A DNA stretch of 54,258 nt. Origin: Stentor coeruleus (Eukaryota; Ciliophora; Heterotrichea; Heterotrichida; Stentoridae). The stretch spans positions 1-54,258 of the forward strand of contig MPUH01000437.1 in the NCBI GenBank assembly GCA_001970955.1. Direction: 5' to 3'. This document shows, piece after piece, positions 37,966-47,682 of the stretch. Under the pieces are notes generated by a model that saw only the letters and a program-made list of their open reading frames with translations, was not told the DNA's origin and made no database searches. How positions within the stretch are numbered: position 1 is the first letter of the stretch; the number at the start of each line of letters is the position of its first letter. The position numbers and the translations under genes are program-made.

Positions 37966-39798
37966 ATGGCCTTTGAAGGTTCAATTACTCCTATGGGTTC
38001 AATAAGTGAAGGGGACTTAGCTCAAGACATACCTCGTGCAAGTTTTCACCCAGGGTACCAATTGACTGACAACATTTTCAGAATCAAAAATATGGATACA
38101 GGACAAGAAATTCATATAAACGAAGAAGGTGAAGAGTTTTTTTCGGTTTTAAATGAGTTATTTTCTAATGAGAAATATACTGAAGCTGCACAGTTGATAA
38201 GTGTACAAAAAGAAAAAATGAATAAGGCCTTGTTGGAAGCAGCGAATAATGATGATAGTGATTTATGTAAACTTCTGATTGATAAAAAATATTATGGGGA
38301 TATTGCTGCGGATCCTAATAGTAGAAACCCTATGGGATATAGTCCACTGCATATATCAGCAAGCAAAGGTTGCATAAAAGTTTGTGAAGTTCTTTTAGAC
38401 TATGGATACATGACCGATTTGAATATAAAAGACTGTTGTGGACGAACTCCACTTCATTTAGCATGTATGGAAGTACAGCTAGCAACAGCTCAGTTACTCT
38501 CTCGTTCAGGAGCTTATCTAAATGCTATAGACGATCTTGGTAATACACCAATGCATTATGCAGTAGAAAAAGGGGATAAAGAATTTCTTATATGGATAAT
38601 ATACAGATATCCAGACTTATCTATAAAAAACCGTGATGGTAGAAGTCCTTTAGAAATGAGTACAACAATTAGTATTCAAGAAATTCTTAGAACTGGTAGA
38701 GTCCCACCTCCAGTTCTTGATATGACCCCTCAGCATATACAAATTATTACCGCCCCAGATGAAGAAGCTAGTGCGATACTAAAAACAACAGGAGGTTCTA
38801 TGGCTGAAAGTACAACTTTTAGTGATAAAGGCCGGGAACTAAGGAAAATCACTGCTAAAGACTTTGAAGCTATACAATTATTAGGTAAAGGGAGCTTTGG
38901 TGAAGTGTATCTAGTTGAAATGAAGACAACTAAAGAACTTTATGCTATGAAAATTTTAATGAAAAGCAAAATCATGGGCCAAAACCTAATAAAATATGCA
39001 ATGACTGAACGTAATGTCCTTAGTTATATAAAACATCCTTTTATTGTTGGGTTAAAATTCTCTTTTCAAACATCAAGTAAATTGTATTTGATACTAGACT
39101 ATTGTCCTGGGGGTAGTATGGGATCACAAATTTCTAGAGAAAAACGATTCACTGAAACACGTGCAAGAATTTATTTAGCAGAAATCCTTTTAGCTATAGA
39201 AGAACTTCATAAACGAGATATTATATATAGAGATCTTAAACCTGATAATATTGTCTTAGATGAAGAAGGTCATGCTTTACTCACAGATTTCGGGTTATCT
39301 AAAGAAGGGATTATGGATAATCATTCAGCAAAAAGCTTTTGTGGATCTGTAGCGTATTTAGCCCCAGAAATGCTTAAAAGGCAGGGACATGGTAAAGCTG
39401 TGGATTGGTATCTTTTTGGTGTATTGTTTTATGAGATGATTGTTGGCTTTCCTCCTTACTTCTCAACAAACCGTGATCAGATGTTTAACAATATTCAAAA
39501 AGGGAAATTAAAAATACCTACAAGTCTTAGTGGAGATGCAAGAAGCCTTTTAAAAGAATTATTGAATAGAGACCCAATGAAAAGATTAGGAAGCAAAAGA
39601 GATGCTGATGAGATTAAGGAACATCCGTTTTTTTATGGGATTAACTGGGATGCTGTACTTAGAAAAGAGCTTAGACCTCCAAAACCTCAAGTTACAGTAA
39701 TAATCCCTGGGTCTATTCCTCAAGATAAAATAGGGAGCACACATAGTCAGCTTAATCCAGAGCTCCGTTTGTCAGGATGGACTTTTATAAGTGATTAA
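37966..39798 (+). CDS. ankyrin-repeat AGC-type protein kinase
   Basis: A 610-residue protein with N-terminal ankyrin repeats (about 100-240; MGYSPLHISASKGCIKV, CGRTPLHLACMEVQLA, LGNTPMHYAVEKGDKEF) and a C-terminal kinase domain (about 300-555). The kinase has GKGSFGEVYLVEM, the Lys in YAMKIL, YRDLKPDNI and DFGLSKEG. Its activation loop is SFCGSVAYLAPEML, and VDWYLFGVLFYEM follows. The AGC-like C-terminal tail ends with a hydrophobic-motif-like SGWTFI. Catalytic residues are intact. The AGC/S6K-like type comes from the loop and tail. Ankyrin-AGC fusions are seen in protists; substrates are unknown. Confidence 0.85.
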   Translation: MAFEGSITPMGSISEGDLAQDIPRASFHPGYQLTDNIFRIKNMDTGQEIHINEEGEEFFSVLNELFSNEKYTEAAQLISVQKEKMNKALLEAANNDDSDLCKLLIDKKYYGDIAADPNSRNPMGYSPLHISASKGCIKVCEVLLDYGYMTDLNIKDCCGRTPLHLACMEVQLATAQLLSRSGAYLNAIDDLGNTPMHYAVEKGDKEFLIWIIYRYPDLSIKNRDGRSPLEMSTTISIQEILRTGRVPPPVLDMTPQHIQIITAPDEEASAILKTTGGSMAESTTFSDKGRELRKITAKDFEAIQLLGKGSFGEVYLVEMKTTKELYAMKILMKSKIMGQNLIKYAMTERNVLSYIKHPFIVGLKFSFQTSSKLYLILDYCPGGSMGSQISREKRFTETRARIYLAEILLAIEELHKRDIIYRDLKPDNIVLDEEGHALLTDFGLSKEGIMDNHSAKSFCGSVAYLAPEMLKRQGHGKAVDWYLFGVLFYEMIVGFPPYFSTNRDQMFNNIQKGKLKIPTSLSGDARSLLKELLNRDPMKRLGSKRDADEIKEHPFFYGINWDAVLRKELRPPKPQVTVIIPGSIPQDKIGSTHSQLNPELRLSGWTFISD

Positions 39799-39919
39799 AT
39801 TAAAGATGTAAATTTATTATGGGGAGGTTCATTTTTGTCATGAAAATTATAGTATTTAAAGTCATAATCTTTATAGTAAAATCATATATTTTAATATATA
39901 TTTCTTATCAACATATTAT

Positions 39920-41035
39920 CTATAGCATATTAAATATAAACCTTGCGGCAAAATTCGAAATCCTTCTAAAACGGTTTGCATTTTTATTGAACTCATTATG
40001 TGATTTTATTTTTTTTTCATTATTTTTCAAGGACTTAAGGTTTTTTTTGTTTAGAAATTTCGCTGTATCTAATATAGGGATGACTAAATGTCCGAAAAGT
40101 AATCGACAGAGTATTCGAAAATCAGAACAGTTTTTATCGTGGATATCACATTGTCCCCATGTATATTTTCTAACAAAATTGGTTTTACCATTTTTTTCTA
40201 TAGCATCCCCTCCAGAGATTATAGCAAAAGGTGGTACTGGGCCTAAGGGACTAGAGCTTAATTCAATAACTTTATTACCCATAGCAGATGATGTATCATA
40301 AAATGAAATCCCTGCTTCTGCACATTGGGATATTATTGTAACTTTTACTTGGACTAACTCGTTTTTAGAATAAGAATCTGCTTTTGCTAGTATTGGGATT
40401 ATGCTTATATACTTCTGCAAGTTATACATCAAATCTAAATCAGTTTCTTTACACCTCGGCCCTTCAATAAAAAACAAAGCTACATGAACTCTATTATCTT
40501 CTAAAATGTTTTTCGGAACTTGTTTTTTGATTTTTTTATAATCTAAAGCTTTGCCAATAATAAGTTCTCTCATCGTCTCAAGCCATTTTTCCTTTGTACT
40601 AAAAAACCCATATCCAGGAGTATCAATTAACATAACCCTAAGTTCTAATTCATTACTTGATATAGATCCATTGCTTTCAATAACTGTCCTTGTTGGCCTA
40701 AGATTATTAGGTTTTTCTAATTTTGAATTCATAATACCAAAATATTTCAAAAGCATTGCATTAATTAAACTAGTTTTCCCTATATTAGAATCTCCAAGAA
40801 AAAGTATATTTAAATTCACAGGTTTATTTAAACGTTTCATTTGAGCTTCTTTTATAAGTTGTAGTTCATTTTTTTGACCTACAGATGAACATGGGGAATT
40901 TGAATGAGATTCAATATAAACTGATTTTATTGTTGATGCACTTGAGATACGGTGAAGACCTCTAAGGCTTAGTTTGTTTTCTGGGCTTTCAATTGGACTA
41001 TTGGGAAGTAAGAGAAATTCTTTATCTGAACTCAT
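39920..41035 (-). CDS. septin-family GTPase
   Basis: A 371-residue filament-forming GTPase. Seen are the P-loop GDSNIGKTSL (near 80), G3 MLIDTPGYGF, G4 PILAKADSYS preceded by HVALFFIEGPRCKETDLDLM, and a septin-unique-element-like segment with RKYTWGQCDIHDKNCSDF (about 290-315). The N-terminal 70 residues are variable. The C-terminus is a short basic helix without a long coiled coil. Some septin signatures (the polybasic region) are weak, so a septin-like or TRAFAC relative is possible. It is convergent with the ankyrin kinase. Confidence 0.75.
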   Translation of the reverse strand: MSSDKEFLLLPNSPIESPENKLSLRGLHRISSASTIKSVYIESHSNSPCSSVGQKNELQLIKEAQMKRLNKPVNLNILFLGDSNIGKTSLINAMLLKYFGIMNSKLEKPNNLRPTRTVIESNGSISSNELELRVMLIDTPGYGFFSTKEKWLETMRELIIGKALDYKKIKKQVPKNILEDNRVHVALFFIEGPRCKETDLDLMYNLQKYISIIPILAKADSYSKNELVQVKVTIISQCAEAGISFYDTSSAMGNKVIELSSSPLGPVPPFAIISGGDAIEKNGKTNFVRKYTWGQCDIHDKNCSDFRILCRLLFGHLVIPILDTAKFLNKKNLKSLKNNEKKIKSHNEFNKNANRFRRISNFAARFIFNML

Positions 41036-41279
41036 ATTTTTATTATAGGAATATGATTAGAATAAAGCATGGAAAGATGAAGGAAATATTTGGTAAAATG
41101 AAAAGGATTATGTGAGATTATTAAAAGGTAGAGGAGATGATTTTTGTAAGGTTAAGGGCTAATTTTTTTTTTTATGAATAATTAGTGTTAAAAGGATTTA
41201 TAAAGAAATATATAATTATATTGAATAAAACTTGATGTTTTTAGTAAGGTTTTATATTTTTTACTTACTAAATCTACTT

Positions 41280-42149
41280 TTAATGTACGTTGAAATCTTT
41301 CGGCAAATACAAATCAAATATATTCACATCCTGCTTTTCTGTACAGTCAACATTCTCCAAATCATATTCTTTAATAACCCTATTGAAATAATCAAAAATA
41401 TTATTTTCATGATTCAAAACTGGTGCTTCCTCAACTTTTTTTTTCCTTTCTGCTTTAGGTAGGGTTACCATAGAGTTATATACTGAGTCATTATAAATAT
41501 TCATAATCTTATGAGCAGTAATTTTTCTTTGATTAACCTGTTGAGTATTTATATGCCCATGTCCTAATTTCTCCATAATTTGTTCTATTTTTTTAGGCTT
41601 CAAACTTTCTAATATAGTATTTTTCTTAGTGAGTTTTGGTTTTTTGTACTCAAGTGGAAGTTTTTTTCTTGAGTTTTTGTGCTTTTGTGTCAGCGAAATA
41701 AAATTACTATTTAGAGTTAAGTTAGTAAGTTTCTCTCTAAACATTGTAGAGTCTGTGGCACAAATATTTTTTTTAGGTCTAGATATTTTTCCGTTACTAG
41801 ATGAGATGTGAGTTTTTCCTATTGATGTAGTAAGTTTTCTGTTGATCTCAATTTTTGATTGCTGCCTTTTAAGCTGATTATATGGTATTATATCTTTAGC
41901 TATTTGTGGTAGTTGGAATGAGCTTTCAATTAAACAATTGCTGCAACTGAATTTTGTTAGAGTTGAGGACTTGTTTTTTGATTTAGGTTCTCTTGGTTTT
42001 TTTATACTGGTTCCAATTTCATCATGATTTTTATTCCCGTTACCTATGCCATATAAACTTGGTGATATGGCTAAAGTAAAATGAGAACAGCACGATTTCG
42101 AGTCTCCGTCAATAACTTGAATATTGACATAATTCTTATTCTCTTCCAT
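41280..42149 (-). CDS. hypothetical protein
   Basis: A 289-residue Lys/Ser/Asn-rich protein without a recognised domain. The N-terminus has a Cys pair (DGDSKSCCSHF) and CSNCLIESSF. The middle is basic and disordered. A better-ordered C-terminal region (about 180-285) includes KIEQIMEKLGHGHI and NHENNIFDYFNRVI. No TM segment. The 240-bp gap to the septin start is G/T-rich on the + strand. Confidence 0.5.
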   Translation of the reverse strand: MEENKNYVNIQVIDGDSKSCCSHFTLAISPSLYGIGNGNKNHDEIGTSIKKPREPKSKNKSSTLTKFSCSNCLIESSFQLPQIAKDIIPYNQLKRQQSKIEINRKLTTSIGKTHISSSNGKISRPKKNICATDSTMFREKLTNLTLNSNFISLTQKHKNSRKKLPLEYKKPKLTKKNTILESLKPKKIEQIMEKLGHGHINTQQVNQRKITAHKIMNIYNDSVYNSMVTLPKAERKKKVEEAPVLNHENNIFDYFNRVIKEYDLENVDCTEKQDVNIFDLYLPKDFNVH

Positions 42150-42715
42150 TAAAAATAATATCTTAAACCCATTCAGATCTTTGTAAAAATAAAATGATTA
42201 TTCCCTGTTTGAATAAAATATGCTAAAAATCAAGGTTATTATTTTTGCTAAATTCTTAAATTAGGAATTGTGTTTTTAAAGATAAGTTTATTATTCAAAA
42301 TTTTTTAAGAAGTTTTTTTTCATATCAAAATACATATGATTATGGGTTATCTTTTAGAGCTCAAGTATTTTGATATGAAAAAAATATGCTTATAAATTTC
42401 TGAATAATTAGAATTGAGTGATAAAGGAAACTTATTGTATTTATATTAATATGATATTAAAGTAGGTTTTATTATGATTTTTTTTGTTACAGAAAAGTAA
42501 GCAAAGTATACGATATAATAGTTATCTATTTGCGCATTAAATAATTTTTTTTAGAGAGACTCTTATAATATAATCTTTAAGAAAATAGTCGAATTGAGTT
42601 ATACAAAATCTTTAAAAGCATCAACACAAAACAATAAAATAAAAATAAACCCCACCTAACCAAAAATCCTATAAAAATTCCAAACTTCATTCAAAAAAAA
42701 GTTTAAAATCACTAC
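42150..42715. other. spacer with a perfect inverted repeat
   Basis: About 570 bp between a - strand 5' end and another - strand 3' end. It contains the 20-bp inverted repeat at 42314-42384. The right 120 bp is C/A-rich and nearly G-free. No gene is seen. Confidence 0.5.
42314..42384. repeat. 20-bp perfect inverted repeat, 31-nt loop
   Basis: Arms 42314-42333 (T7 then CATATCAAAATAC) and 42365-42384 are exact reverse complements, and the 31-nt loop includes GAGCTC. This could form a hairpin in RNA or a cruciform, or be the ends of a tiny element. Confidence 0.85.
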
Positions 42716-43343
42716 TTAAGGCATAAAAGCTTGAGTCTCATCATTAGACTCAAAAAACCTACTAGAAATCACAAAGTGTATCGCCACTCCAAACGATGCT
42801 GCAGTTGTGAAATCAGCCATATAAAACCCATATGTCGCATAAAATTCACTTGTAAACCCAACATTAAGCGAAATAATCCATATAATAATAGCTACCGTAT
42901 AAGCTCCAGGGGCTAAAACATGAGGATACTATTTAAATAATACATTATATTCCAAAGCACCAATCTCTAATTCCCATCCTTTAGCCGCACTACTCAAAAT
43001 ATTATATACCGTAATCAACATAGCAAATCCTGTCATAAGTATATACTAAATTATCAATTACTAATGTCCCTGCAAGCTTAAATCTATCAAGAAGTTTACA
43101 ATCATCAACAAGGTCTTCATATTTATTCAAATACTTCTCATTACACATCTCTTTAAAATCACCAAAACTCTGCCAGGTATCATTTTTCATATAAATCTGA
43201 GTCAGGGAGAATTCTGATGACTTATAACTAAACCATGCAACATTGAAACTTATAATAAAAGATAACAGGACTAGTAAATTCGCTGTACAATTAAGTTTCA
43301 TATGTTGATTTGGAGACAATCTACATGCTTCAATTCGGTTCAT
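42716..43343 (-). CDS. four-TM membrane protein with two tiny introns
   Basis: Three exons on the - strand: 43343-43062, 43045-42944 and 42928-42716. The introns are 16 nt (43046-43061) and 15 nt (42929-42943). The spliced product has 198 residues. Hydrophobic segments lie near 18-38 (NLLVLLSFIISFNVAWF), 90-112 (LYILMTGFAMLITVYNIL), 130-152 (GAYTVAIIIWIISLNVGF) and 165-188 (ADFTTAASFGVAIHFVIS). The first extracellular-type loop holds two Cys. A claudin/tetraspan-like topology is likely; no family is recognised. The start MNRIEACRL is chosen over an AT-rich upstream Met. Confidence 0.7.
42929..42943 (-). other. 15-nt intron
   Basis: On the coding strand: GTATTATTTAAATAG. Its last three bases form an in-frame TAG. 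Removing it joins EIGALEYN to YPHVLAPGAY in the same frame. Confidence 0.8.
43046..43061 (-). other. 16-nt intron
   Basis: On the coding strand: GTAATTGATAATTTAG. Being 16 nt it shifts phase. Without removal the frame ends after about 18 further codons; with it the frame enters TM2 (YILMTGFAML). This gives independent support that the splice is real. Confidence 0.8.
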
Positions 43344-43381
43344 ATTTATATATAAATTTATATAAATGATATAATTAATTA

Positions 43382-44155
43382 TCATTTTTTATCACATGAA
43401 CAATTGTATGGATTTTCTTGGATGCAGGTAGGGCAGATTTTTTTCCCACAACATGATAATTTTGTTATGGTTTTATATTGAGTATAAGCTCTACAGATTT
43501 CACATGAGGATTTATCTAAGAGTTTTATTCCTAATAAACTAGTGAATGGGATGATACTTTGGCATTTTGGGCAGCAGACAACTTTAGCTGGGGTGATTTT
43601 TTTAGGAATACAGGATTTGCAAATAATGTCTTTACAGGGAAGATAGATACACATGTTTGATGGATTGCTTTGTAAACAAGAGCTGCATTTTACATTTAAA
43701 CTTTCAGAAGGACTTATTGGCACTGAACAAATATTGCATTTTGGTTCTTGGGATAATAATTCGAGGGACATGCATTGTTTGCATATATGCATGCAAGATT
43801 CAAAGACATAATTTGAACTTTGTTTATATTTTAAACACTCGAAACACAGAATTTTGTCGTAATTGGTTAATGATAAAGTAGCTTTTGAACATTGCATATT
43901 GTGATTTATGGAACAGTCTATGCATAATGAATGCTCGCAGCTTAGAGCGATTTTACGTTTTTTGCACCCTCTAGTACTGCAATATATTACTTTTAATAAG
44001 TCATTTAATACTTTTTTCAAGTCAGGTGATTGAATTTTTTTAAAGACTTTCCAGAATTTCTTTGATTGGAACAACTGTTCTTTGTCGCAGTTTTCTATAA
44101 CAAAATTTAGATATGACTGCAGAAGTTCTTCAGTTTTCGAACTAATACTCATCAT
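43382..44155 (-). CDS. Cys-rich multi zinc-finger protein (RING-like)
   Basis: A 257-residue protein with roughly 30 Cys. The N-terminal 60 residues are helical without Cys. After it come CSTRGC, then CEHSLCIDC, CFECL, CMHICKQC, CNICS, CSSC, CKDIICKSC, CCPKC, CEIC, CCGKKICPTC and a final CSCDKK. The spacing suggests several RING- or B-box-like modules in a row. E3 ubiquitin ligase activity is possible but no module is canonical. Its stop lies 38 nt from the next - strand gene start. Confidence 0.6.
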   Translation of the reverse strand: MMSISSKTEELLQSYLNFVIENCDKEQLFQSKKFWKVFKKIQSPDLKKVLNDLLKVIYCSTRGCKKRKIALSCEHSLCIDCSINHNMQCSKATLSLTNYDKILCFECLKYKQSSNYVFESCMHICKQCMSLELLSQEPKCNICSVPISPSESLNVKCSSCLQSNPSNMCIYLPCKDIICKSCIPKKITPAKVVCCPKCQSIIPFTSLLGIKLLDKSSCEICRAYTQYKTITKLSCCGKKICPTCIQENPYNCSCDKK

Positions 44156-44533
44156 TTTTATAAATTATAGATTAATTTTTATATACCCAAATCGAAACCA
44201 TAAGCCTAATTAATAAATTAACACAATATCTGCATATATATTTTATACTTAAATTAGCATACCAACACATAAAATTATACTACATCCTAAAGTCCTTATA
44301 ATAAATAAAAAATCTAATCTCATATCCCCAAACCTCAGAACTATAAAATTTCAAATCAATAAAAACACATATATATTAAATATCCACATAAAACTTCTTA
44401 TCCAAAAAAAAAAATTCTTCCAATCTCCCTAATCTTCTCAAATCTAACAATCCCATAAAAGCCCAAAACCTCTTTCTCAAAACATAAAACCCTTATCTAA
44501 CCTGACAAAAAACCTTACAAATAATTAATCATA
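44156..44533. other. divergent spacer
   Basis: About 380 bp, AT- and C-rich on the + strand with very little G, including a run of nine or more A near 44410. No gene is seen. Confidence 0.4.
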
Positions 44534-46058
44534 ATGGAAATTAAACGTAAACCCTATATATCAGAAGATACTCCTCGAGGTAAAAAACCAATCGGATCTC
44601 CAGGAGTGAATCAATTCTACATGCAAGAAGCTGTTTCCAAAAGTCAATCCAAGTTAGTGAAATATTCTATTTCAATTAGATCACCAGAGAAGTCCCCAAA
44701 CGCTCATGTTGAAGGCTTGAAATCTTTAAAAAAGCAAAACTCCAATAATTATCTATCAAATTCCCCTCCTCTTTACACAAGTGCCCATTCTAGATCAAAA
44801 CAAAGTCCTCCTTTACCTTTAGCATCAAAAGAACTTATAGATAATTATCGAGCTTTATTAAGAATCCGTGAAGAAAAAGAACTCAAAGACTATGAAGAAA
44901 TTTATTATCTAATCAAAACAAAGTCCTCCTTTACCTTTAGCATCAAAAGAACTTATAGATAACTATCGAGCTTTATTAAGAATCCGTGAAGAAAAAGAAC
45001 TCAAAGACTATGAAGAAATTTATTATCTAGGAAACAAAGCCCCTGAAACCAGAGCTACAGATGAGAATTTCGAAGGTTATGATGATGATAATGGAAACTA
45101 TAAAATCCGTATAAGAGACCACATAGCATTTCGATATGAAATCCTTAACATCCTTGGTAAAGGGACATTCGGTCAGGTTGTCAAATGCTATGACCACAAA
45201 CGTAAAGAAGAAGTTGCTATAAAAATCATCAAAAACAAAAAAAGCTTTCATAACCAAGCTGTCATAGAACTAAAAATACTCCAAAAACTCAGACAAAATG
45301 ACCCTGAAAACAATTATAATGTTGTGAAAATCAAAAACTACTTTTTATTCAGAAAACATATTTGCATAACTTTTGAACTATTAAGCATTAACTTATATGA
45401 ACTTTTAACACAAAACAATTTTGAAGGTCTTTCTTTAACTTTAATTCATAGGTTTGCTGTACAGCTTTTAGTATGTTTACAATATATAAGTAAACATAGG
45501 ATTTTACATTGTGATTTAAAACCTGAGAATATTTTATTGAAAAATACAGAAAAACCTTTGATTAATGTTATTGATTTCGGGTCTTCTTGTACAGATACAG
45601 AGACGACAAATTTTTATATACAAAGTAGGTTTTATAGAGCTCCAGAAGTTATTTTAGGGATAAAATATAGTTTTCCTATTGATATGTGGTCTTTAGGATG
45701 TATACTTGCTGAACTTTGTACTGGATTTCCATTGTTTGCTGGGGAATCTGAACATCATCAATTACTTTGTATGATTGGGGTATTAGGTTTACCTCCTGAG
45801 GAAATGATTTTATTGTCCCCGAAACGTGAAGAGTTTTTTTATAGTAATTATGAACCCAAACCTGCGATTGTAAAAAAAAATTCAATTCAAAGCTTTCAAA
45901 GAAAAAATGTTGGAGAAATATTAGCTTGTGATAATGAGAATTTTGTAGATTTTGTAAGGAGATGCTTGGATTGGGTTCCTGAAAAACGTTTGAAACCTTT
46001 GGAAGGTTTGGAACATCCTTGGATTACGGAAGGCTTGAAAAGAAAAAGCAAAAATTAA
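44534..46058 (+). CDS. DYRK-family protein kinase, interrupted by a 118-bp duplication
   Basis: A dual-specificity Tyr-regulated kinase. As given, the frame breaks at 44960. Removing one copy of the 118-bp tandem repeat (44794-45029) leaves 1,407 nt and a 468-residue protein. Features are a DYRK2-type N-terminus (ENFEGYDDDNGNYKI then RDHIAFRYEILNILGKG), glycine loop GKGTFGQVVKC, catalytic Lys in VAIKIIKN, HCDLKPENIL, DFGSSC and activation segment FYIQSRFYRAPEVIL. The segment keeps the second Tyr of the YxY motif, and the first position is Asn. DMWSLGCILAEL follows. The N-terminal 110 residues are Ser/Pro-rich. The first frame alone would give a dead 142-residue fragment. Confidence 0.85.
44794..45029 (+). 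repeat. 118-bp tandem duplication inside the DYRK gene
   Basis: Copies 44794-44911 and 44912-45029 are directly adjacent and differ at one base (T 44845 / C 44963). Because 118 is not a multiple of three, it shifts the kinase frame. No N is present, but it resembles the gap-flanking duplications. Confidence 0.95.
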
Positions 46059-46198
46059 TAAGTGGATTTAGAGGTAGATAATAAAAAAATATATAAAATA
46101 GAATAAAAGATCATAGTTTTATTGTTTGTTGTGTGGAAGGGGAAAATGTTGTTTATGGAGAATTTTTATGATAAAATTGATATGTTTTCATTATTGGC

Positions 46199-46864
46199 TT
46201 ATTGGCAAATTAGTCTATACCTTTTAGACTCTCCGCGCCATAGTTTTTCTTCTTCATCATCTTCTTCATCCTCCTCTATCAAAATCGCCATAGTAGGTCT
46301 ATATCTATACCTTATCTTTGCTTGCTCAATACTTCTCCTATATTCATCATCCTCTTCATCATAAAGACTTATATTCAAACCTCCAAGTTTAGTCTCATCT
46401 ACATAACTACATACAAACATAACTCTTACAACAAAAAGTGCACTTTTTCCTATAAGCAAAGTATCACAAATATTATCCCCTAAATGATCTATATACTCTT
46501 GATGAAAGCATAAAAATATTGATATAAATGATAATGCAAGTAGTGTATAATCAATTAAACTCATAATTGAACAGCTATCAGATTTTTTTTCTGAAAAAGT
46601 TCGTAAAGCAATTTCACCTGTTATTAAAATGCTAAGACAGATTTCTAGTATTTCAAGTAAAGTGATGCTTATATAGTTGTTAGGATCAGAAATTTCGGTT
46701 AGTAGGTTTAGTGTTGTACATGAAATACAGAGGAGGACTAAGAGGGTGTATATTATTTGCATAAACCCAGAATAATATATACGCTTGAAAAATAATCCAC
46801 AGGTCCATTTACTGAGGGATTCTAGTTTGTCTACAGAATCTTTTAATAAATACCCGCTGTGCAT
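46199..46864 (-). CDS. small voltage-sensor-like membrane protein
   Basis: A 221-residue protein with four hydrophobic segments (about 33-55, 65-90, 105-125, 135-155) arranged like the S1-S4 of ion-transport proteins. There is an acidic residue in S3-like IDYTLLALSFISIFLCF. The S4-like segment (SALFVVRVMFVCSYV) has only one Arg, so charge sensing would be weak. No pore follows. The C-terminal cytoplasmic tail is strongly acidic (EEDEEDDEEE), encoded by TCATCT/TTC repeats near 46245-46280. It is convergent with the DYRK gene. It might be a proton-channel- or phosphatase-less VSD relative. Confidence 0.5.
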   Translation of the reverse strand: MHSGYLLKDSVDKLESLSKWTCGLFFKRIYYSGFMQIIYTLLVLLCISCTTLNLLTEISDPNNYISITLLEILEICLSILITGEIALRTFSEKKSDSCSIMSLIDYTLLALSFISIFLCFHQEYIDHLGDNICDTLLIGKSALFVVRVMFVCSYVDETKLGGLNISLYDEEDDEYRRSIEQAKIRYRYRPTMAILIEEDEEDDEEEKLWRGESKRYRLICQ

Positions 46865-47648
46865 ATTTTTATATTTTATGATTTTTATGTGGAGTTTTGT
46901 ATGTGAAAAAGAAGTTTTGATTGTGGTAAATGGGGGGGAATTAAGAGTTAAGAAGATTTTTATGATAATTTTTGGGTTGAAGGATGCTTATGGTTTGTGG
47001 AAAGGGGGGTTTTGAAAAGTTTTTTGGATGAAAGATAGTGATTGGATGTAGTGATTCATTTTTAGGATTAATATATTAAATTTATTTAGTTGAAGTAAAA
47101 GAAGTTTAATTTATTATAAGTTAAATTTTAAGTGTAATCCTTTAAGTAAAGTTAATTTCTACTTAGTAGATATTCTTGACTAAGCTTATTTTTACAATTT
47201 TTTTTAAACTAAAAAGAAAATTATATTTATTATATGAATAGTTTACGTAATCTTTACCACAATCTTAAGCAATTCAAATTTTATCATGTAAATCATAACT
47301 TTACACAATTCCTATTAAAATTTCCAAAACACTTTTTCTTTTTCAATTTCTCCCAATCATATCTTTTATATTTCTCATTCCCTTTCATACAATTTTTCCA
47401 TAATAATCTAAACATTTAATCACCTCAATCCTTTAGCTATGTAAGTATCAATTTTCCCATTTTCAAGCCTAATATATTTATTGGATGGGAAAACGTACAA
47501 AGAAGGTCGGAATTGTATCAATCATATCTTTTATATTTCTCATTCCCTTTCATACAATTTTTCCATAATAATCTAAACATTTAATCACCTCAATCCTTTA
47601 GCCATGTAAGTATCAATTTCCCATTTTCAAGCCTAATATATTTATTGG
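46865..47648. other. spacer with duplicated eL43 5' region
   Basis: The left 200 bp is strongly G-rich on the + strand (GGGGGGG near 46935), and C-rich sequence follows from about 47240. The right half holds the 165-bp duplication that includes a false eL43 start at 47485. Frames at 46785-47015 and 47234-47419 are rejected. Confidence 0.45.
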
Positions 47649-47682
47649 ATGGGAAAACGTACAAAGAAGGTCGGAATTGTAG
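47354..47682 (+). repeat. ~165-bp tandem duplication covering the eL43 start
   Basis: Copies 47354-47517 and 47518-47682 differ by one substitution (GCTATG/GCCATG) and one T-run length change. The first copy ends 11 codons into eL43 and then returns to the 5' flank, so only the ATG at 47649 opens the full gene. Confidence 0.9.

Noticed and set aside
39819-40301. A 160-codon + strand frame.
   Set aside because: Antisense to the septin gene, which has clear GTPase motifs.
46240-46290. TCTTCATC microsatellite as a separate repeat element.
   Set aside because: It codes for the acidic tail of the voltage-sensor-like protein and needs no other explanation.
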